IMG/VR virus record: IMGVR_UViG_3300036859_000316
Span: 1 to 63,715 of that record
Direction: 5' to 3' (one strand)
DNA from: a virus
Length of the DNA stretch: 63,715 bases
Shown here: piece after piece, positions 37,405 through 45,840 of the stretch
How positions within the stretch are numbered: position 1 is the stretch's first letter
Layout of the letters: every line of letters starts with the position of its first letter
Notes under the pieces: model-generated
Seen by the model: the letters and a program-made list of their open reading frames with translations, nothing else
What the model was told of the DNA's origin: nothing
Databases searched by the model: none
Position numbers and translations under genes: made by a program

Positions 37405-37436
37405 CGGCGCTCACCGTACGGGGCGCTGCGGACGGC

Positions 37437-37568
37437 TCAGACGTTGCGGCGCTTCGGGTGCAGCCCGCGCAGCGGGGTCAGCGGGGCCTTCTTCTGCGTT
37501 CGCCCCTTATGGCGCGGCGTGCCCGGGTGGGCGCGCTTCTTCGCGTTGCGGTTGCGCCGAGGCGACAC
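37437..37568 (-). CDS. 43-residue very basic protein
   Basis: GTG at 37568; VSPRRNRNAKKRAHP then HKGRTQKKAPLTPLRG, ending KRRNV: more than a third Arg/Lys. Resembles small basic proteins found beside phage lysis or DNA genes, maybe nucleic-acid binding. No clear ribosome site; tentative. Confidence 0.4.
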   Translation of the reverse strand: MSPRRNRNAKKRAHPGTPRHKGRTQKKAPLTPLRGLHPKRRNV

Positions 37569-37600
37569 TGCTCGGACACTAGCCTCAGCCGCCGACGGCG

Positions 37601-38188
37601 TCAGCAGGGGTCAGCAGCGGTCCATGCGTCGTTGCCCTGAGCCGCGCAGATCCGCTGCATGGCTGCGGTCTGTACGTCCATCGGCGCTTGATCGGCCGAG
37701 GCGTAGTTCGGATCGCCGTATGCCTCCCAGGTCGACGGGACGATCTGGAAGCAGCCGGCCGCCCCCGAGCTCGCGTTCACGGCAGTCGGCAACGAGCTCT
37801 CGCCAGCCATCGACGCGGGGCAGCCGCCCGAGCTCGGCGGTACGCTCGTCGGTGTCGGCGCCGGCGCGACAAATCCAGAGCCGGACGAGGCAACCGGCGC
37901 CGACTCAACGACCGGGTGTAGTTGCGCGTCGAGGTAGTCGCGCCACTGGCAGGGATGCGGCTCGGGGATCACCTTGCCGCTCTTGAGTAGCTTGCCGTCT
38001 TCGATCCGGTTGCGCCCGAGGTCGAGGCCACGGTGCATCCCGTGGACGTACAGGCGGATCGCCTGCTCGTCGCAGATCGAATAGCCGTTGTTCTTCTGGC
38101 CGACTTCAGGTGTAGCCAGGGCGCTTACGGGTATGGCTAGAATCGCGCAGGCTGCCGTGCAAAGCAGCGCGATTGGGGTCCGTCTCAT
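37601..38188 (-). CDS. Secreted lysozyme-like/Rpf-like transglycosylase
   Basis: ATG at 38188 with GAAAGGAG upstream; 195 residues. Signal peptide RRTPIALLCTAACAILAIPVSALA (about 1-25). A Pro/Ser linker precedes the C-terminal domain from about 122: GGCPASMAGESSLPTAVNASSGAAGCFQIVPSTWEAYG, the resuscitation-promoting-factor/lysozyme-like core with catalytic Glu130; QAPMDVQTAAMQRICAAQG follows. Rpf-like enzymes cut peptidoglycan glycan strands. The third wall enzyme of the lysis module and the only one with its own signal. Confidence 0.75.
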   Translation of the reverse strand: MRRTPIALLCTAACAILAIPVSALATPEVGQKNNGYSICDEQAIRLYVHGMHRGLDLGRNRIEDGKLLKSGKVIPEPHPCQWRDYLDAQLHPVVESAPVASSGSGFVAPAPTPTSVPPSSGGCPASMAGESSLPTAVNASSGAAGCFQIVPSTWEAYGDPNYASADQAPMDVQTAAMQRICAAQGNDAWTAADPC

Positions 38189-38312
38189 GAGAGGCGGGCT
38201 CCTTTCGGTTGGGGGTGCTGCGGCGGTGATCGTCCTGTGCCGCAGCTCAGCGTCTGAGGGGTTTCCCTTTCGTCGCTATCGGACGGCGGGAAAGGCTACA
38301 CGACCCAGCGGT

Positions 38313-38780
38313 TCACTGCCCGATTGGCTTGGCGGCGTACTGCGAGTAATGGTCCCGCACGCCGGGGAGCACCCTCAGCGCCAGCCCCCCGGTCCCCCAA
38401 TCGGAGCGCTCGACGGCGCGCAGCGTCCTCGCCGGGTGGTGGTTGCGACGCAGGTGCCGGCGAATGGCGCGGTAGCCATGACCGTCGAAGAGCAGCGTCT
38501 TCGCCGTCGCCTCGATCCCCTGCGCGAGCGAGACGTAGTTGCGGACCCCCACCGAGTTGAAGGCCGTTGCGCCCGGCATCGGTTGGGTGGTATTCAGAGG
38601 GTTGAACCGGGCCTGCTCCGGGTCGAAGGAATCATCGAGGCTCGGCCCACCCTCGGCCGTGATCCACGAGACCAGGGCGACGCGATTGTGCCGGGTGACC
38701 GGGTAGTCGAGGAAGCGCAGCAGCCCTTCGAGGAAGTCGCCGCGGGTGACGACGTCGCGGACGACCACTTCGGGCATCAC
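38313..38780 (-). CDS. Lysozyme-like endolysin
   Basis: ATG at 38780 (or 38777); 155 residues. FLEGLLRFLDYPVTRHNRVALVSWITAEGG, then ARFNPLNTTQPMPGATAFNSVGVRNYVSLAQGIEATAKTLLF, the pattern of actinophage glycosidase lysins (lysozyme-like fold, catalytic Glu in TAEGG about residue 43). The C-terminal basic segment YRAIRRHLRRNHHPARTLRAVERSDWGTG may bind wall polymers. ATGA overlap with the holin-like gene. Confidence 0.75.
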   Translation of the reverse strand: MMPEVVVRDVVTRGDFLEGLLRFLDYPVTRHNRVALVSWITAEGGPSLDDSFDPEQARFNPLNTTQPMPGATAFNSVGVRNYVSLAQGIEATAKTLLFDGHGYRAIRRHLRRNHHPARTLRAVERSDWGTGGLALRVLPGVRDHYSQYAAKPIGQ

Positions 38781-39163
38781 TCCAGCCGCTCGGCTTCAGC
38801 GGCCTTCCCCTTCTCGCCGTCGAGATCGTCGATATCCGGCACCGCGTCGTCGGGGTGAATGTCGCTGCTCGCGGGATGGTCGAGCGGATCCCCGCCGAGA
38901 CGGACGCCGGGCGCCCGGGTGACGAACTCGTGCTTCTGCCACCCATCCAGCCACTTGTAGGCGGTGGTTCCTGCCGTCAGTGCGCCAGCGACGAAGATCC
39001 CCGTGAGCCAGCCCGGGTCGATCGGCGGCAGGCCCGGGAAGTGAACGGCGACCCAGGTCGCGATGAAGCCCGCGGCCGGGACGAAGACGATCGGGGTCAG
39101 CGCCGCGACGACGCGGTTGACGGGCCACGCCTCGCGAAGCCGGGCCCAGAGGTAGGTCAGCAT
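38777..39163 (-). CDS. Holin-like membrane protein
   Basis: ATG at 39163; 128 residues. Two hydrophobic spans: VVAALTPIVFVPAAGFIATWVAVHF (about 18-42) and WLTGIFVAGALTAGTTAYKW (about 52-71), joined by a short PPIDPG turn; a charged acidic C-terminal tail (PDIDDLDGEKGKAAEAERLE). This class-II-like topology and the endolysin beside it indicate a holin. Confidence 0.7.
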   Translation of the reverse strand: MLTYLWARLREAWPVNRVVAALTPIVFVPAAGFIATWVAVHFPGLPPIDPGWLTGIFVAGALTAGTTAYKWLDGWQKHEFVTRAPGVRLGGDPLDHPASSDIHPDDAVPDIDDLDGEKGKAAEAERLE

Positions 39164-39178
39164 GTGATTCTCCTTTGT

Positions 39179-40090
39179 TTAGTAGGCATACGCTGCGGCG
39201 TGGCGCAGCACCTTGAAGCGCGCCCGCCGGTGGTGATCCTTCCAGCCATGTTGCCGGGAGACCTTGACGATCGAGTGGGCGCGCTTGGCGCACTCCCGCC
39301 GCAGTCGGCGCCGCCTCACCTGCTCGCGCTTCGTCGCGCGCCGGTGGTCGCGGTCGATCCGCGCGCTGGTCAGCCGCAGGTGGTTGAGCCAGGAGCGCTC
39401 GTCATTCAGGAAGTGATCCTTGAGCCGGATGCGCGCCCAGGTGTGCTTGCCGATCACGCCGTCGGGCTTCAGCCCGTGGACGAGCTGGAACTGCCACACC
39501 GCCGCGAAGGTCTGCCCCCCAAAGTGGCCGTCGACCTTCGGCCGAGCGATGCCGACGTTCCAGCGCCGCAGGTGCCGCTGGGCCCGGCGTACCGCCCCGC
39601 GCTTCGAGGACCCGCGCCGAAGCGTCGGGTAGCGATCAGGCGGGGCGCCGCCGCCGTGACCGTCAGGGCCGGGGTCCTTGCCATGCCAGTTGGCGCACCA
39701 TTTGCGGTGCCACGACTCCCACGGGGCGTCGGAGCAGGGCCCCCAACCGAACGGTCCCCCGTAGGCGCGCATCTGCGCTTGGGTGTAGGGCGGCACGTCG
39801 CCCGCGAGGCCCCAGCCATGATTCGAGAAACCGGGGGTGGCGGCGTTCGCGCAGTTGCCCTGGCCGCACCAGTAGTTGCGCCAATACACCTGGCGCTCGT
39901 AGCTGCGGTAAGCGGAATCCCCGCCGTTGAAGGTGGGGTTGGCACCGTGCTTGCGGCACTCGACCGCGAAGGCGTTCCAGGCGGCCGCGGCTGGGTTAGC
40001 CAGCATCCCTGAGCCGGTGAAACCGCCGCTGGTGATCCCGCCCGCGACGGGGGCCAGTTCGCCGAGGCTAAGGCGGCCGTTGGCGCTCAC
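39179..40090 (-). CDS. Endolysin: M15 (VanY-type) peptidase plus peptidoglycan-binding domain
   Basis: GTG at 40090; 303 residues. M15 motif SNHGWGLAGD (89-98, His91, Asp98 zinc ligands) and WESWH (124-128, Glu125, His128), as in D-alanyl-D-alanine carboxypeptidases and phage L-Ala-D-Glu peptidases. A peptidoglycan-binding domain follows (RRAQRHLRRWNVGIARPKVDGHFGGQTFAAVWQFQLVHGLKPDGVIG, about 163-210; HFGGQTFAAV/FQ, DGVIG). The C-terminal 80 residues are unusually basic. A GGG-rich stretch joins the halves. Degrades host wall at lysis. Neighbouring membrane genes on both sides. Confidence 0.9.
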   Translation of the reverse strand: MSANGRLSLGELAPVAGGITSGGFTGSGMLANPAAAAWNAFAVECRKHGANPTFNGGDSAYRSYERQVYWRNYWCGQGNCANAATPGFSNHGWGLAGDVPPYTQAQMRAYGGPFGWGPCSDAPWESWHRKWCANWHGKDPGPDGHGGGAPPDRYPTLRRGSSKRGAVRRAQRHLRRWNVGIARPKVDGHFGGQTFAAVWQFQLVHGLKPDGVIGKHTWARIRLKDHFLNDERSWLNHLRLTSARIDRDHRRATKREQVRRRRLRRECAKRAHSIVKVSRQHGWKDHHRRARFKVLRHAAAYAY

Positions 40091-40100
40091 GCCACTGAGG

Positions 40101-40763
40101 CTACTCGCACAGCACCGGGACGCGCTCGCAGACGAGATCGGGAATCGGCAACGGACGGGGGCCCGGTGGTCCCGGCGGTCCTGGCGGTCCTGGTGGCCCG
40201 GGTGGTCCTGGGCCGGGCCTCGGGGGCGGTGGTGGCGCCGGTCCTGGGCCGGGCGAGGGTGGGGGCCCGCCCGACGGCGGGCCGGGCGGCTGACCGGGGG
40301 TTGACCCGGACTGCCGACCACCTCCCGCCTCTTTGATCGTTTGCACCTGCGCCTCGATCTTCGCCGTCGTCACCGATCCCAGGCCCCGGCAGTCGAGGTC
40401 GCGAAGCGCTTCGAGGAACGCGAGCAGCTTCGCGAGCTGCTGCTCGAAGACCTTCTGGGGGATCTCCGGGCGCTTCACCACCGGGGTCTCAATCAGCAAG
40501 CCTCCGATCCGGCAGCCCAGTTCGCGGGTGTTGGCGATCGCGACGCGGCTTCGGGCGATCGCCTCGCGGTTTGCGGTGATCGCCTCCCGGTCGTTTTTGG
40601 CTCGCTCCGACGATTCGTGGATCGTCAAGTAGAACAGGAGGCCGGTCGCAACGGCGAGCAGGCCCAGGGCAAAGAGGTTGAAGGTCTGTCGGTGGAAGAG
40701 GCGGGTTGTGATCTTCGCCGACTCCTCAAGCGCGTCCGCTTTCTTCTCGAACTCGTCAGCCAC
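40101..40763 (-). CDS. Membrane protein with collagen-like Gly-Pro-Pro tail
   Basis: 220 residues from 40763. LFHRQTFNLFALGLLAVATGLLFYLTIHES gives one membrane span (about 25-50). A coiled coil follows (SERAKNDREAITANREAIARSRVAI). About 150-205 is GPPGPPGPP and GPGPAPPPPPRPG, collagen-like triplets. Final CERVPVLCE could form a disulfide. Could act as spanin-like or wall-crossing tether in lysis, or be a tail-of-lysis membrane protein; no family recognised. Confidence 0.7.
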   Translation of the reverse strand: MADEFEKKADALEESAKITTRLFHRQTFNLFALGLLAVATGLLFYLTIHESSERAKNDREAITANREAIARSRVAIANTRELGCRIGGLLIETPVVKRPEIPQKVFEQQLAKLLAFLEALRDLDCRGLGSVTTAKIEAQVQTIKEAGGGRQSGSTPGQPPGPPSGGPPPSPGPGPAPPPPPRPGPGPPGPPGPPGPPGPPGPRPLPIPDLVCERVPVLCE

Positions 40764-41073
40764 TCGGCGCCTCCCCGTTCGCGATCGCCTCCAACTCCGC
40801 TACGCGGGCCAGGGCGCGGGTGAGCGCCTCGGTGACCACGCTCAGCTTCTCGGCTTCTGCGAGCGCCTTGCGCTGAAGCTCATCCCTCACGGCGGCGCAG
40901 TCCTTGTGCGCCAACCGCAGCTCGCCGTTCAGCTCGCGCATCCCGCTGACGATCGCGCCCTGCTGCGCAACGAGCGCCCCGGCGTCCTCGCGCTGATAGC
41001 GCGACGCGGCGATCAGGACCCCGATGATCCCTCCGATGGCCGTAATGATCGCCGCTATCTCTAGCCCGCTCAC
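40756..41073 (-). CDS. Small membrane-anchored coiled-coil protein
   Basis: GTG at 41073, 6 bases after TAGAGT; 105 residues. MSGLEIAAIITAIGGIIGVLIAASRYQRE has a membrane span (about 4-23) and the rest is a coiled coil (LNGELRLAHKDCAAVRDELQRKALAEAEKLSVVTEALTRALARVAELEA). Holin- or spanin-like partner in the lysis module; overlaps the next gene by 8 bp. Confidence 0.65.
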   Translation of the reverse strand: MSGLEIAAIITAIGGIIGVLIAASRYQREDAGALVAQQGAIVSGMRELNGELRLAHKDCAAVRDELQRKALAEAEKLSVVTEALTRALARVAELEAIANGEAPSG

Positions 41074-41085
41074 GCTTCGACTCTA
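41071..41085 (-). promoter_or_regulatory. Possible -10 before the 41073 gene
   Basis: TAGAGT (41085-41080 on the minus strand) with the GTG 6 bases later. No clear -35. The only divergent junction in the genome lies here, since a plus-strand gene starts at 41125. Confidence 0.3.
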
Positions 41086-41124
41086 CCGAGCCGCCTTGTC
41101 GACGCGCTACCCTTCCGCCCCGGT

Positions 41125-41439
41125 GTGAACGCCTCCGAGCAGGTCCGCATCGTCCTCACCGAATCCAAGCGCAAGGGGACGCCGTTCGAGCAGGCTTGGT
41201 ACTCAGCCCTCCGCTCCCTGGTTCCGCCGACGGACTGCGCCGAGTCGGTGCGCGCCGAGCACGACGAGCTCAAAGCGATCTTCCGCGAGTCGAAGGCATA
41301 CTGGCGATCGGCCTACGAAGGGCGCTCGCCGACGCAGGCCGAGCTCGAAGACGGGATGCGCCACGCTCACCGGCGACTTCGCGACCTGCTGCTCTCGGAG
41401 GAAGAGACCGCCGCCGAGCGGGCCGCTAGGCCCGGATGA
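41125..41439 (+). CDS. Only plus-strand gene; helical hypothetical protein
   Basis: GTG at 41125; 104 residues: NASEQVRIVLTESKRKGTPFEQAWYSALRSLVPP, then CAESVRAEHDELKAIFRESKAYWRSAYEGRSPTQAELEDGMRHAHRRLRDLLLSEEE. Balanced amphipathic helices and codon use typical of real genes, in contrast to the opposite frames. Its stop overlaps the tail-collar gene end by 14 bp (convergent). Opposite orientation to every other gene suggests separate control; function unknown. Confidence 0.75.
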   Translation: MNASEQVRIVLTESKRKGTPFEQAWYSALRSLVPPTDCAESVRAEHDELKAIFRESKAYWRSAYEGRSPTQAELEDGMRHAHRRLRDLLLSEEETAAERAARPG

Positions 41440-41740
41440 CGTAGCGGAAGTTGGTCGGGGCGAAGTTGGTCAGGGTCGGGAGCTTGAAAGTCGTCGACCC
41501 GTCACCCGCCCCGAAGGTAATCCCGTAGATGGTGAACAGCTCGGGGTAGTCCAGCCGACCGACATTCTGACCGTTGGCTTCGAGGTAGCCCTCGGGCAGC
41601 GTGATCGCCGTCGGCCACAGAAGCGCAGTGCCGGTCGCGACGTCGACCGCGCCCAGGCTCGTCACGGCGAGAGAGCGCTGCCCCACGCCCAGCCGACGGA
41701 GTAACTTCAGAACCTCGGGGCGTCGTGGGACGGGCGCCAT
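41426..41740 (-). CDS. Tail-collar domain protein
   Basis: ATG at 41740 (TGATG overlap); 104 residues. TALLWPTAITLPEGYLEANGQNVGRLDYPELFTIYGITFGAGDGSTTFKLPTLTNFAPTN is the phage tail collar signature (W-P...G-Y-L...D-Y-P-x-L-F...G...G-D-G-S-T-x-F-x-L-P-x-L). Collar domains are the C-terminal or separate small units of tail fibres, often trimeric. Here a stand-alone copy after the baseplate-type gene. Confidence 0.8.
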   Translation of the reverse strand: MAPVPRRPEVLKLLRRLGVGQRSLAVTSLGAVDVATGTALLWPTAITLPEGYLEANGQNVGRLDYPELFTIYGITFGAGDGSTTFKLPTLTNFAPTNFRYVIRA

Positions 41741-44715
41741 CAGCCCTCCGGGTCGATGAAGCCGACGGTCTGAAAGTCGGTGATCCCCGGCGACAGGGTG
41801 GAGTCGGCGAGGGTCAGCGTCCACTCGATCGTCGCCGCCTCGGTCTCGATCCAAGCGGCGTCGGTCACTCGCTGCACCGGAGCAATATCGAGACCCTCGG
41901 GCTCACGGGCGCGCACCGTGACCACGTCGCCGAGCCAGAAGTCGTCGTCGTCACCGGGGCCGAAGCGCAGGGCCCCGGGCTCGTCTTCGTCGAGGATGGT
42001 CGCGTCTACGAACTCGACCGGGAAAGCACGCGCCGCCACCTGCGCGCGGGCCTTGGCGCGCAGGCGGTCAATGCTGCGGGTCTCGAAGGCATCGTGATCT
42101 TCGAGCACCCCGTAGCGCTGTTGTGAGACGGCGTTCTCGGCGACGATCTGCGATGCCCAGCCGCGCCGGTCGGCCTTGCCAACGGCGATAAAGCGGTTGC
42201 ACAGGGTCTCGCCCGAGGGCTGGTAGGTCAGCGCCTGGACGTTGTTTCGGCCGAGGCCAAAGTCGAGCTCGACCGTGGCGTGCTTGTCGGTGCCCTGCCT
42301 CGGGTAGAAGGTGTTGAGCAGGCAGAGGGTTCCGTCGTCCGCATCAACGGGTTCGAGCTCGAAGTCGACGGCGTTCTCCAAGTCCGCGATCTCGGTGAGC
42401 GCTTCCCAGGTGTTCTTCCCGGTCGAATAGTCCGCGACGTGGCCGCCGGAGATGCGGTCGAAGGGGCCCTCCTGAAGCGTGCCGCGCTTGATCCCGTGGC
42501 TGGGGATGCCCCGCGCCTTCTCGTCCGGGGAGGCGTCGGCGCACTCGATCAGGAAGGCCAGCAGGTGTGCCTGCTCAAGCTCGACGCCGCGCCATGCCCA
42601 CACGAAATAGGAGCCGTCCCGGCGGGCCGGTGCAGTCGGCACTCCCGAACCGTCGAGGGGCGGCGCGACGTAGTTCGTGCTGTCGCGGCGAAGGAACTTG
42701 ATGAAGTTACGGACCAGCGCGAATGACGGATCGACAGCGGCCGCCGTGAGCGTCGATATGTCCGAGCTTGAGAGGTTGAAGCCGGGCAGGACCAGCCGCC
42801 CGATGAAGAGCGGCGCGTTGCGCAGCTTCACCTTCAGGTAGACCCCGGCCTCGATCAGCGCCGCGTCGGGATCCTCAACCGCGAGCTCGACGGTCGCCGT
42901 CCGCTGGCCGTTGAGCGCGACCTGCCCCGAGCTGCCCGCCCTGCGGTTGACGAGCGAGGCGAGCGGCTTCTGCCGATCGTCGACCAGTGAGTAGGACAGC
43001 AGCGGCTCATACGGCGTGTAGGCCGAGACCACGGGCGGCGGCTCGGGTTCGGGCACGGCCTCGGTCTTGAAGCCACCGATCCCCTCCGACCAGGCGAGGC
43101 CAGCCTCGTTCCAGGCGGTGTAGCGGTAGAAGTAGTCGGTCTCGGGGTCGAGGCCGGAGAGGACGTGCTCGGCCTCGACGTCGACGCTGCCCGAGCCGGC
43201 ACTTTGGATCGCCTCGTAGTTGTCGAGATTCTTGTCCTTGCCCCACGAGAAGCGCCACTCGGTCGCCTTGCCCTTCGGGTTGATAAGGGCCTTCACCGTC
43301 GCCCTGGTCGCTTCGATCGGGGCGACGCCGGCGAGCGTCACCATCGGCTTCTCGCCGGCGGTCCCCCTACCGATCCCGGCGACGGCCTCGAACTCCGCCC
43401 ACGACTGCTTGTGGTTGGACCCGAGATCGACGACCCGGGGCGTTCCGAGCTCGTAGCGGATCCCGTGGTGGTGCGCCCAGTTGCCGGGGGTGTCCCACTT
43501 GACCTGCGTTGCGGCGGCCCAGGTGCCCGAGCCGCCCGAGAGTCCGTCGATCCAGTAGCGGTACGGGTCGGCCACCGTGCCTGCGCCGGTGCGTCGGGTG
43601 CCCGTGTAGTTGACGACCTGGGTTCCGTTCGTGAGTGTGTTCGGCTCATCGGGGATCTGCTTCGCGAACTCAGCGAGGTCGGTAGAGAAGCCCGGCGGGC
43701 CCGGGATGATCTCGATCGTCCCCGAGCCGGGCCAGGTGTAGCCCGCAGCCAGCGTCGCGTAGTCGGGCGTCGTGCCGTCGCGGTAGTCGGTCGAGTGGAA
43801 CCAGCCCACCATCCGGCATCGGTTCTGTTGGCAGTGGGTGATCCCCGGCTCGGGCTCGTTGTCCATGAGCAGCGTGAACAGATCCCCGAGCTTGGTCGCC
43901 TGCTGCGCTGGCGTGGAGTAGGTCTGGTGGCTCGGGTCGAGAATCCCCGGCTGGGCGTCGGGCGTCGCCGCCCAGTACGAGGGCCATCCAGATTCTGTGA
44001 TCCAGACGTCGAGCTCGGGCCGCGACGGGAAGGCGACGTCGAGCGCCGCGCGGGCGTGCTGCGTCCGCTGAAGGGTGTCCTGCGGCGTCCCGTTGGCGTC
44101 GGGTAGATCGGCGTTCGTCAGGTTCTGAATGTTCGGCGTGCCGATCGGGGGCGCGTGCTTGCCGCCTGAATAGCAGTGGATCGCGGCCGCGTCGATGCTG
44201 TGCTCCACCTTGCCGGTCGAGGCGAGGAACCGCATCCATTCCTCGTTGAAGGCCGAGGGCCCGAGGGACGTGAGCATGACCCCGACCCCCGCCCCGCGGA
44301 AGATCGGCGCCGACTTCCCAAGGCGGTCGGCGTAGGCGCCCCAGAGCCGGTGCCGTGCGGTCAGGTTGCCCGGGCGATTGGGCTCGTTGGAAAACTCGAT
44401 GAACTCGACTCCGGCCGCAGCGAGCGCGGTGGCGAAGGCGCGCATCTTCGTATCCCAGGCCGCGTCGCTTTGGCGAGGGTTTGAGTCGGCGACGCCATCG
44501 GGGCTGACAAAGGGGTAGGTGCTCTCGACCTCGATATAGGGGAGGACGTACTTGCCTCCGGCGGTCAGCGCCGCGAGGTAGCTCCCGAGCTGGGTGGCGC
44601 TGTGGCTGTGCAGGAACCGGACCCGGTAGGCGCCGCTGGGGAAGTCGTCGGCGTCAGGCGTTTGCGCGCCGAAGTCGGCGTGCGCCTGAAGCATGGAGTG
44701 GACCTTCCAGGCCAC
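41740..44715 (-). CDS. Tail protein: clan-A glycoside hydrolase, FnIII and Tal-like baseplate domains
   Basis: 991 residues. Residues about 1-330 form a TIM-barrel hydrolase: FIEFSNEPN (106-113, acid/base Glu111) and DVWITESGWPS (236-246, nucleophile Glu241). Then about 460-550 an FnIII-like beta sandwich (ATVKALINPKGKATEWRFSWGKDKN, VLSGLDPETDYFYRYTAWN). From about 565 a prophage-endopeptidase-tail/minor-tail region (YTPYEPLLSYSLVDDRQKPLASLV, TATVELAVEDPDAALIEAG, FIGRLVLPGF, FALVRNFIKFLRR). It probably sits at the tail tip and degrades host glycans. It overlaps the collar gene. Confidence 0.8.
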   Translation of the reverse strand: MAWKVHSMLQAHADFGAQTPDADDFPSGAYRVRFLHSHSATQLGSYLAALTAGGKYVLPYIEVESTYPFVSPDGVADSNPRQSDAAWDTKMRAFATALAAAGVEFIEFSNEPNRPGNLTARHRLWGAYADRLGKSAPIFRGAGVGVMLTSLGPSAFNEEWMRFLASTGKVEHSIDAAAIHCYSGGKHAPPIGTPNIQNLTNADLPDANGTPQDTLQRTQHARAALDVAFPSRPELDVWITESGWPSYWAATPDAQPGILDPSHQTYSTPAQQATKLGDLFTLLMDNEPEPGITHCQQNRCRMVGWFHSTDYRDGTTPDYATLAAGYTWPGSGTIEIIPGPPGFSTDLAEFAKQIPDEPNTLTNGTQVVNYTGTRRTGAGTVADPYRYWIDGLSGGSGTWAAATQVKWDTPGNWAHHHGIRYELGTPRVVDLGSNHKQSWAEFEAVAGIGRGTAGEKPMVTLAGVAPIEATRATVKALINPKGKATEWRFSWGKDKNLDNYEAIQSAGSGSVDVEAEHVLSGLDPETDYFYRYTAWNEAGLAWSEGIGGFKTEAVPEPEPPPVVSAYTPYEPLLSYSLVDDRQKPLASLVNRRAGSSGQVALNGQRTATVELAVEDPDAALIEAGVYLKVKLRNAPLFIGRLVLPGFNLSSSDISTLTAAAVDPSFALVRNFIKFLRRDSTNYVAPPLDGSGVPTAPARRDGSYFVWAWRGVELEQAHLLAFLIECADASPDEKARGIPSHGIKRGTLQEGPFDRISGGHVADYSTGKNTWEALTEIADLENAVDFELEPVDADDGTLCLLNTFYPRQGTDKHATVELDFGLGRNNVQALTYQPSGETLCNRFIAVGKADRRGWASQIVAENAVSQQRYGVLEDHDAFETRSIDRLRAKARAQVAARAFPVEFVDATILDEDEPGALRFGPGDDDDFWLGDVVTVRAREPEGLDIAPVQRVTDAAWIETEAATIEWTLTLADSTLSPGITDFQTVGFIDPEG

Positions 44716-44721
44716 GAGGTA

Positions 44722-45828
44722 CTACGCGCCGACGGAGAGTGCCACCAGTGGGACCGGGAGGCTGTCGGCAGCGGCAGTCGCTGCGCCGACGTCGGTCATC
44801 CCCAAAAGCGTCGCGGGCGGCGTGAGCCCGCCACTCGACGAGCGCAGCAGCAGATTCCGGGTCGGGGGTCCGGGCCGGTGCGCCCCGGCCGTGGCGCTCA
44901 GGGTCGTGTTGATGCCGTCGAAGGCGATCCCACCAGTTGCGCCAATGTCGATCCCGAACAAGACCCAGTAGTAGCCGCCGTCGAGTTCGATGCCCCCGGC
45001 GTTGAAGGCGCGGATCTCTTCCTTGAAGGTGTTGGCGGCTCCGGCGAAGGCGACCGAGCCGGTGTCGTCGATCAAGTAGCCCATCGAGTCATACAGCGCC
45101 AGCACATAGCTGCCGGTGAGCGCCGTCGCGCTTTGCGCGTACTTCCAACGGAAGCGAGTCAGCGACGTCGCGCGACGCGGCAGGAACATGAGAGCGGCCG
45201 CCTGCTTGAGATCGTCGGCGGCGATGACCTCGCATCGCTCGCCGTGAAGCGGGGGCGCGGGCTCAAGGCCGAACGCTGTGATAGCAGTGAGCAGGGGCGG
45301 GATCGTGGAGCGAAGGACAAAGCGGCGCCGGTCGCGGATCTCGGTCGAGGTCAGCGAGGTAGCGCCGTTGGCGACTAGGACGTCAGCGAGCAGGATGCAG
45401 TCCGCCGGCAGCGGGTCGATCGCGCCGTTGCGGTTGTTGAGATCCGCCAGCGCGGTCGCCACGCCCGGCAGCACTTCGAGCCGCCACTTGCGCTGCCCCG
45501 AGGAATCGGCGCTGTCATCGTAAATCTTGGCGATGATCTGATCGACGCGCGGGTTGCCCGACGAGTTGGCCGGGATGCCCCCGGCCTCGAACGCGCTCGA
45601 CGCCTTAGTGGCTGAGCAGCGGATCCGATACATGCCTTGGTCGGCGATCGTGCGGCCCCGGACCCAGCCGGTGCCCGACGAGACGTTGACCGCGAGGCCG
45701 GTCCCGGCGGTGACCTGAAGGTCGGCGCGGCCCTGCACGCCCTCGCCGGCCGGGTTCTCGAAGGGATACCGAAGATCCTTGCCGGTGATCTCGACGGCGT
45801 CCTCGTACAGAATCGGCTGCTCGGTCAC
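44722..45828 (-). CDS. Minor tail/baseplate-fibre protein
   Basis: ATG at 45828; 368 residues. A beta-rich first half (LQVTAGTGLAVNVSSGTGWVRGRTIADQGMYRI, WRLEVLPGVATALADLNNRNGAID) resembles the N-terminal domain of tail-fibre and baseplate proteins that describe initial conditions (LPADCILLADVLVANGATS). The second half is a beta sandwich (FRWKYAQSATALTGSYVLALYDSMGYLIDDTGSVAF), possibly carbohydrate-binding. Probable receptor-binding part. No clear family. Confidence 0.65.
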   Translation of the reverse strand: MTEQPILYEDAVEITGKDLRYPFENPAGEGVQGRADLQVTAGTGLAVNVSSGTGWVRGRTIADQGMYRIRCSATKASSAFEAGGIPANSSGNPRVDQIIAKIYDDSADSSGQRKWRLEVLPGVATALADLNNRNGAIDPLPADCILLADVLVANGATSLTSTEIRDRRRFVLRSTIPPLLTAITAFGLEPAPPLHGERCEVIAADDLKQAAALMFLPRRATSLTRFRWKYAQSATALTGSYVLALYDSMGYLIDDTGSVAFAGAANTFKEEIRAFNAGGIELDGGYYWVLFGIDIGATGGIAFDGINTTLSATAGAHRPGPPTRNLLLRSSSGGLTPPATLLGMTDVGAATAAADSLPVPLVALSVGA

Positions 45829-45840
45829 GGGGTCATCTTC

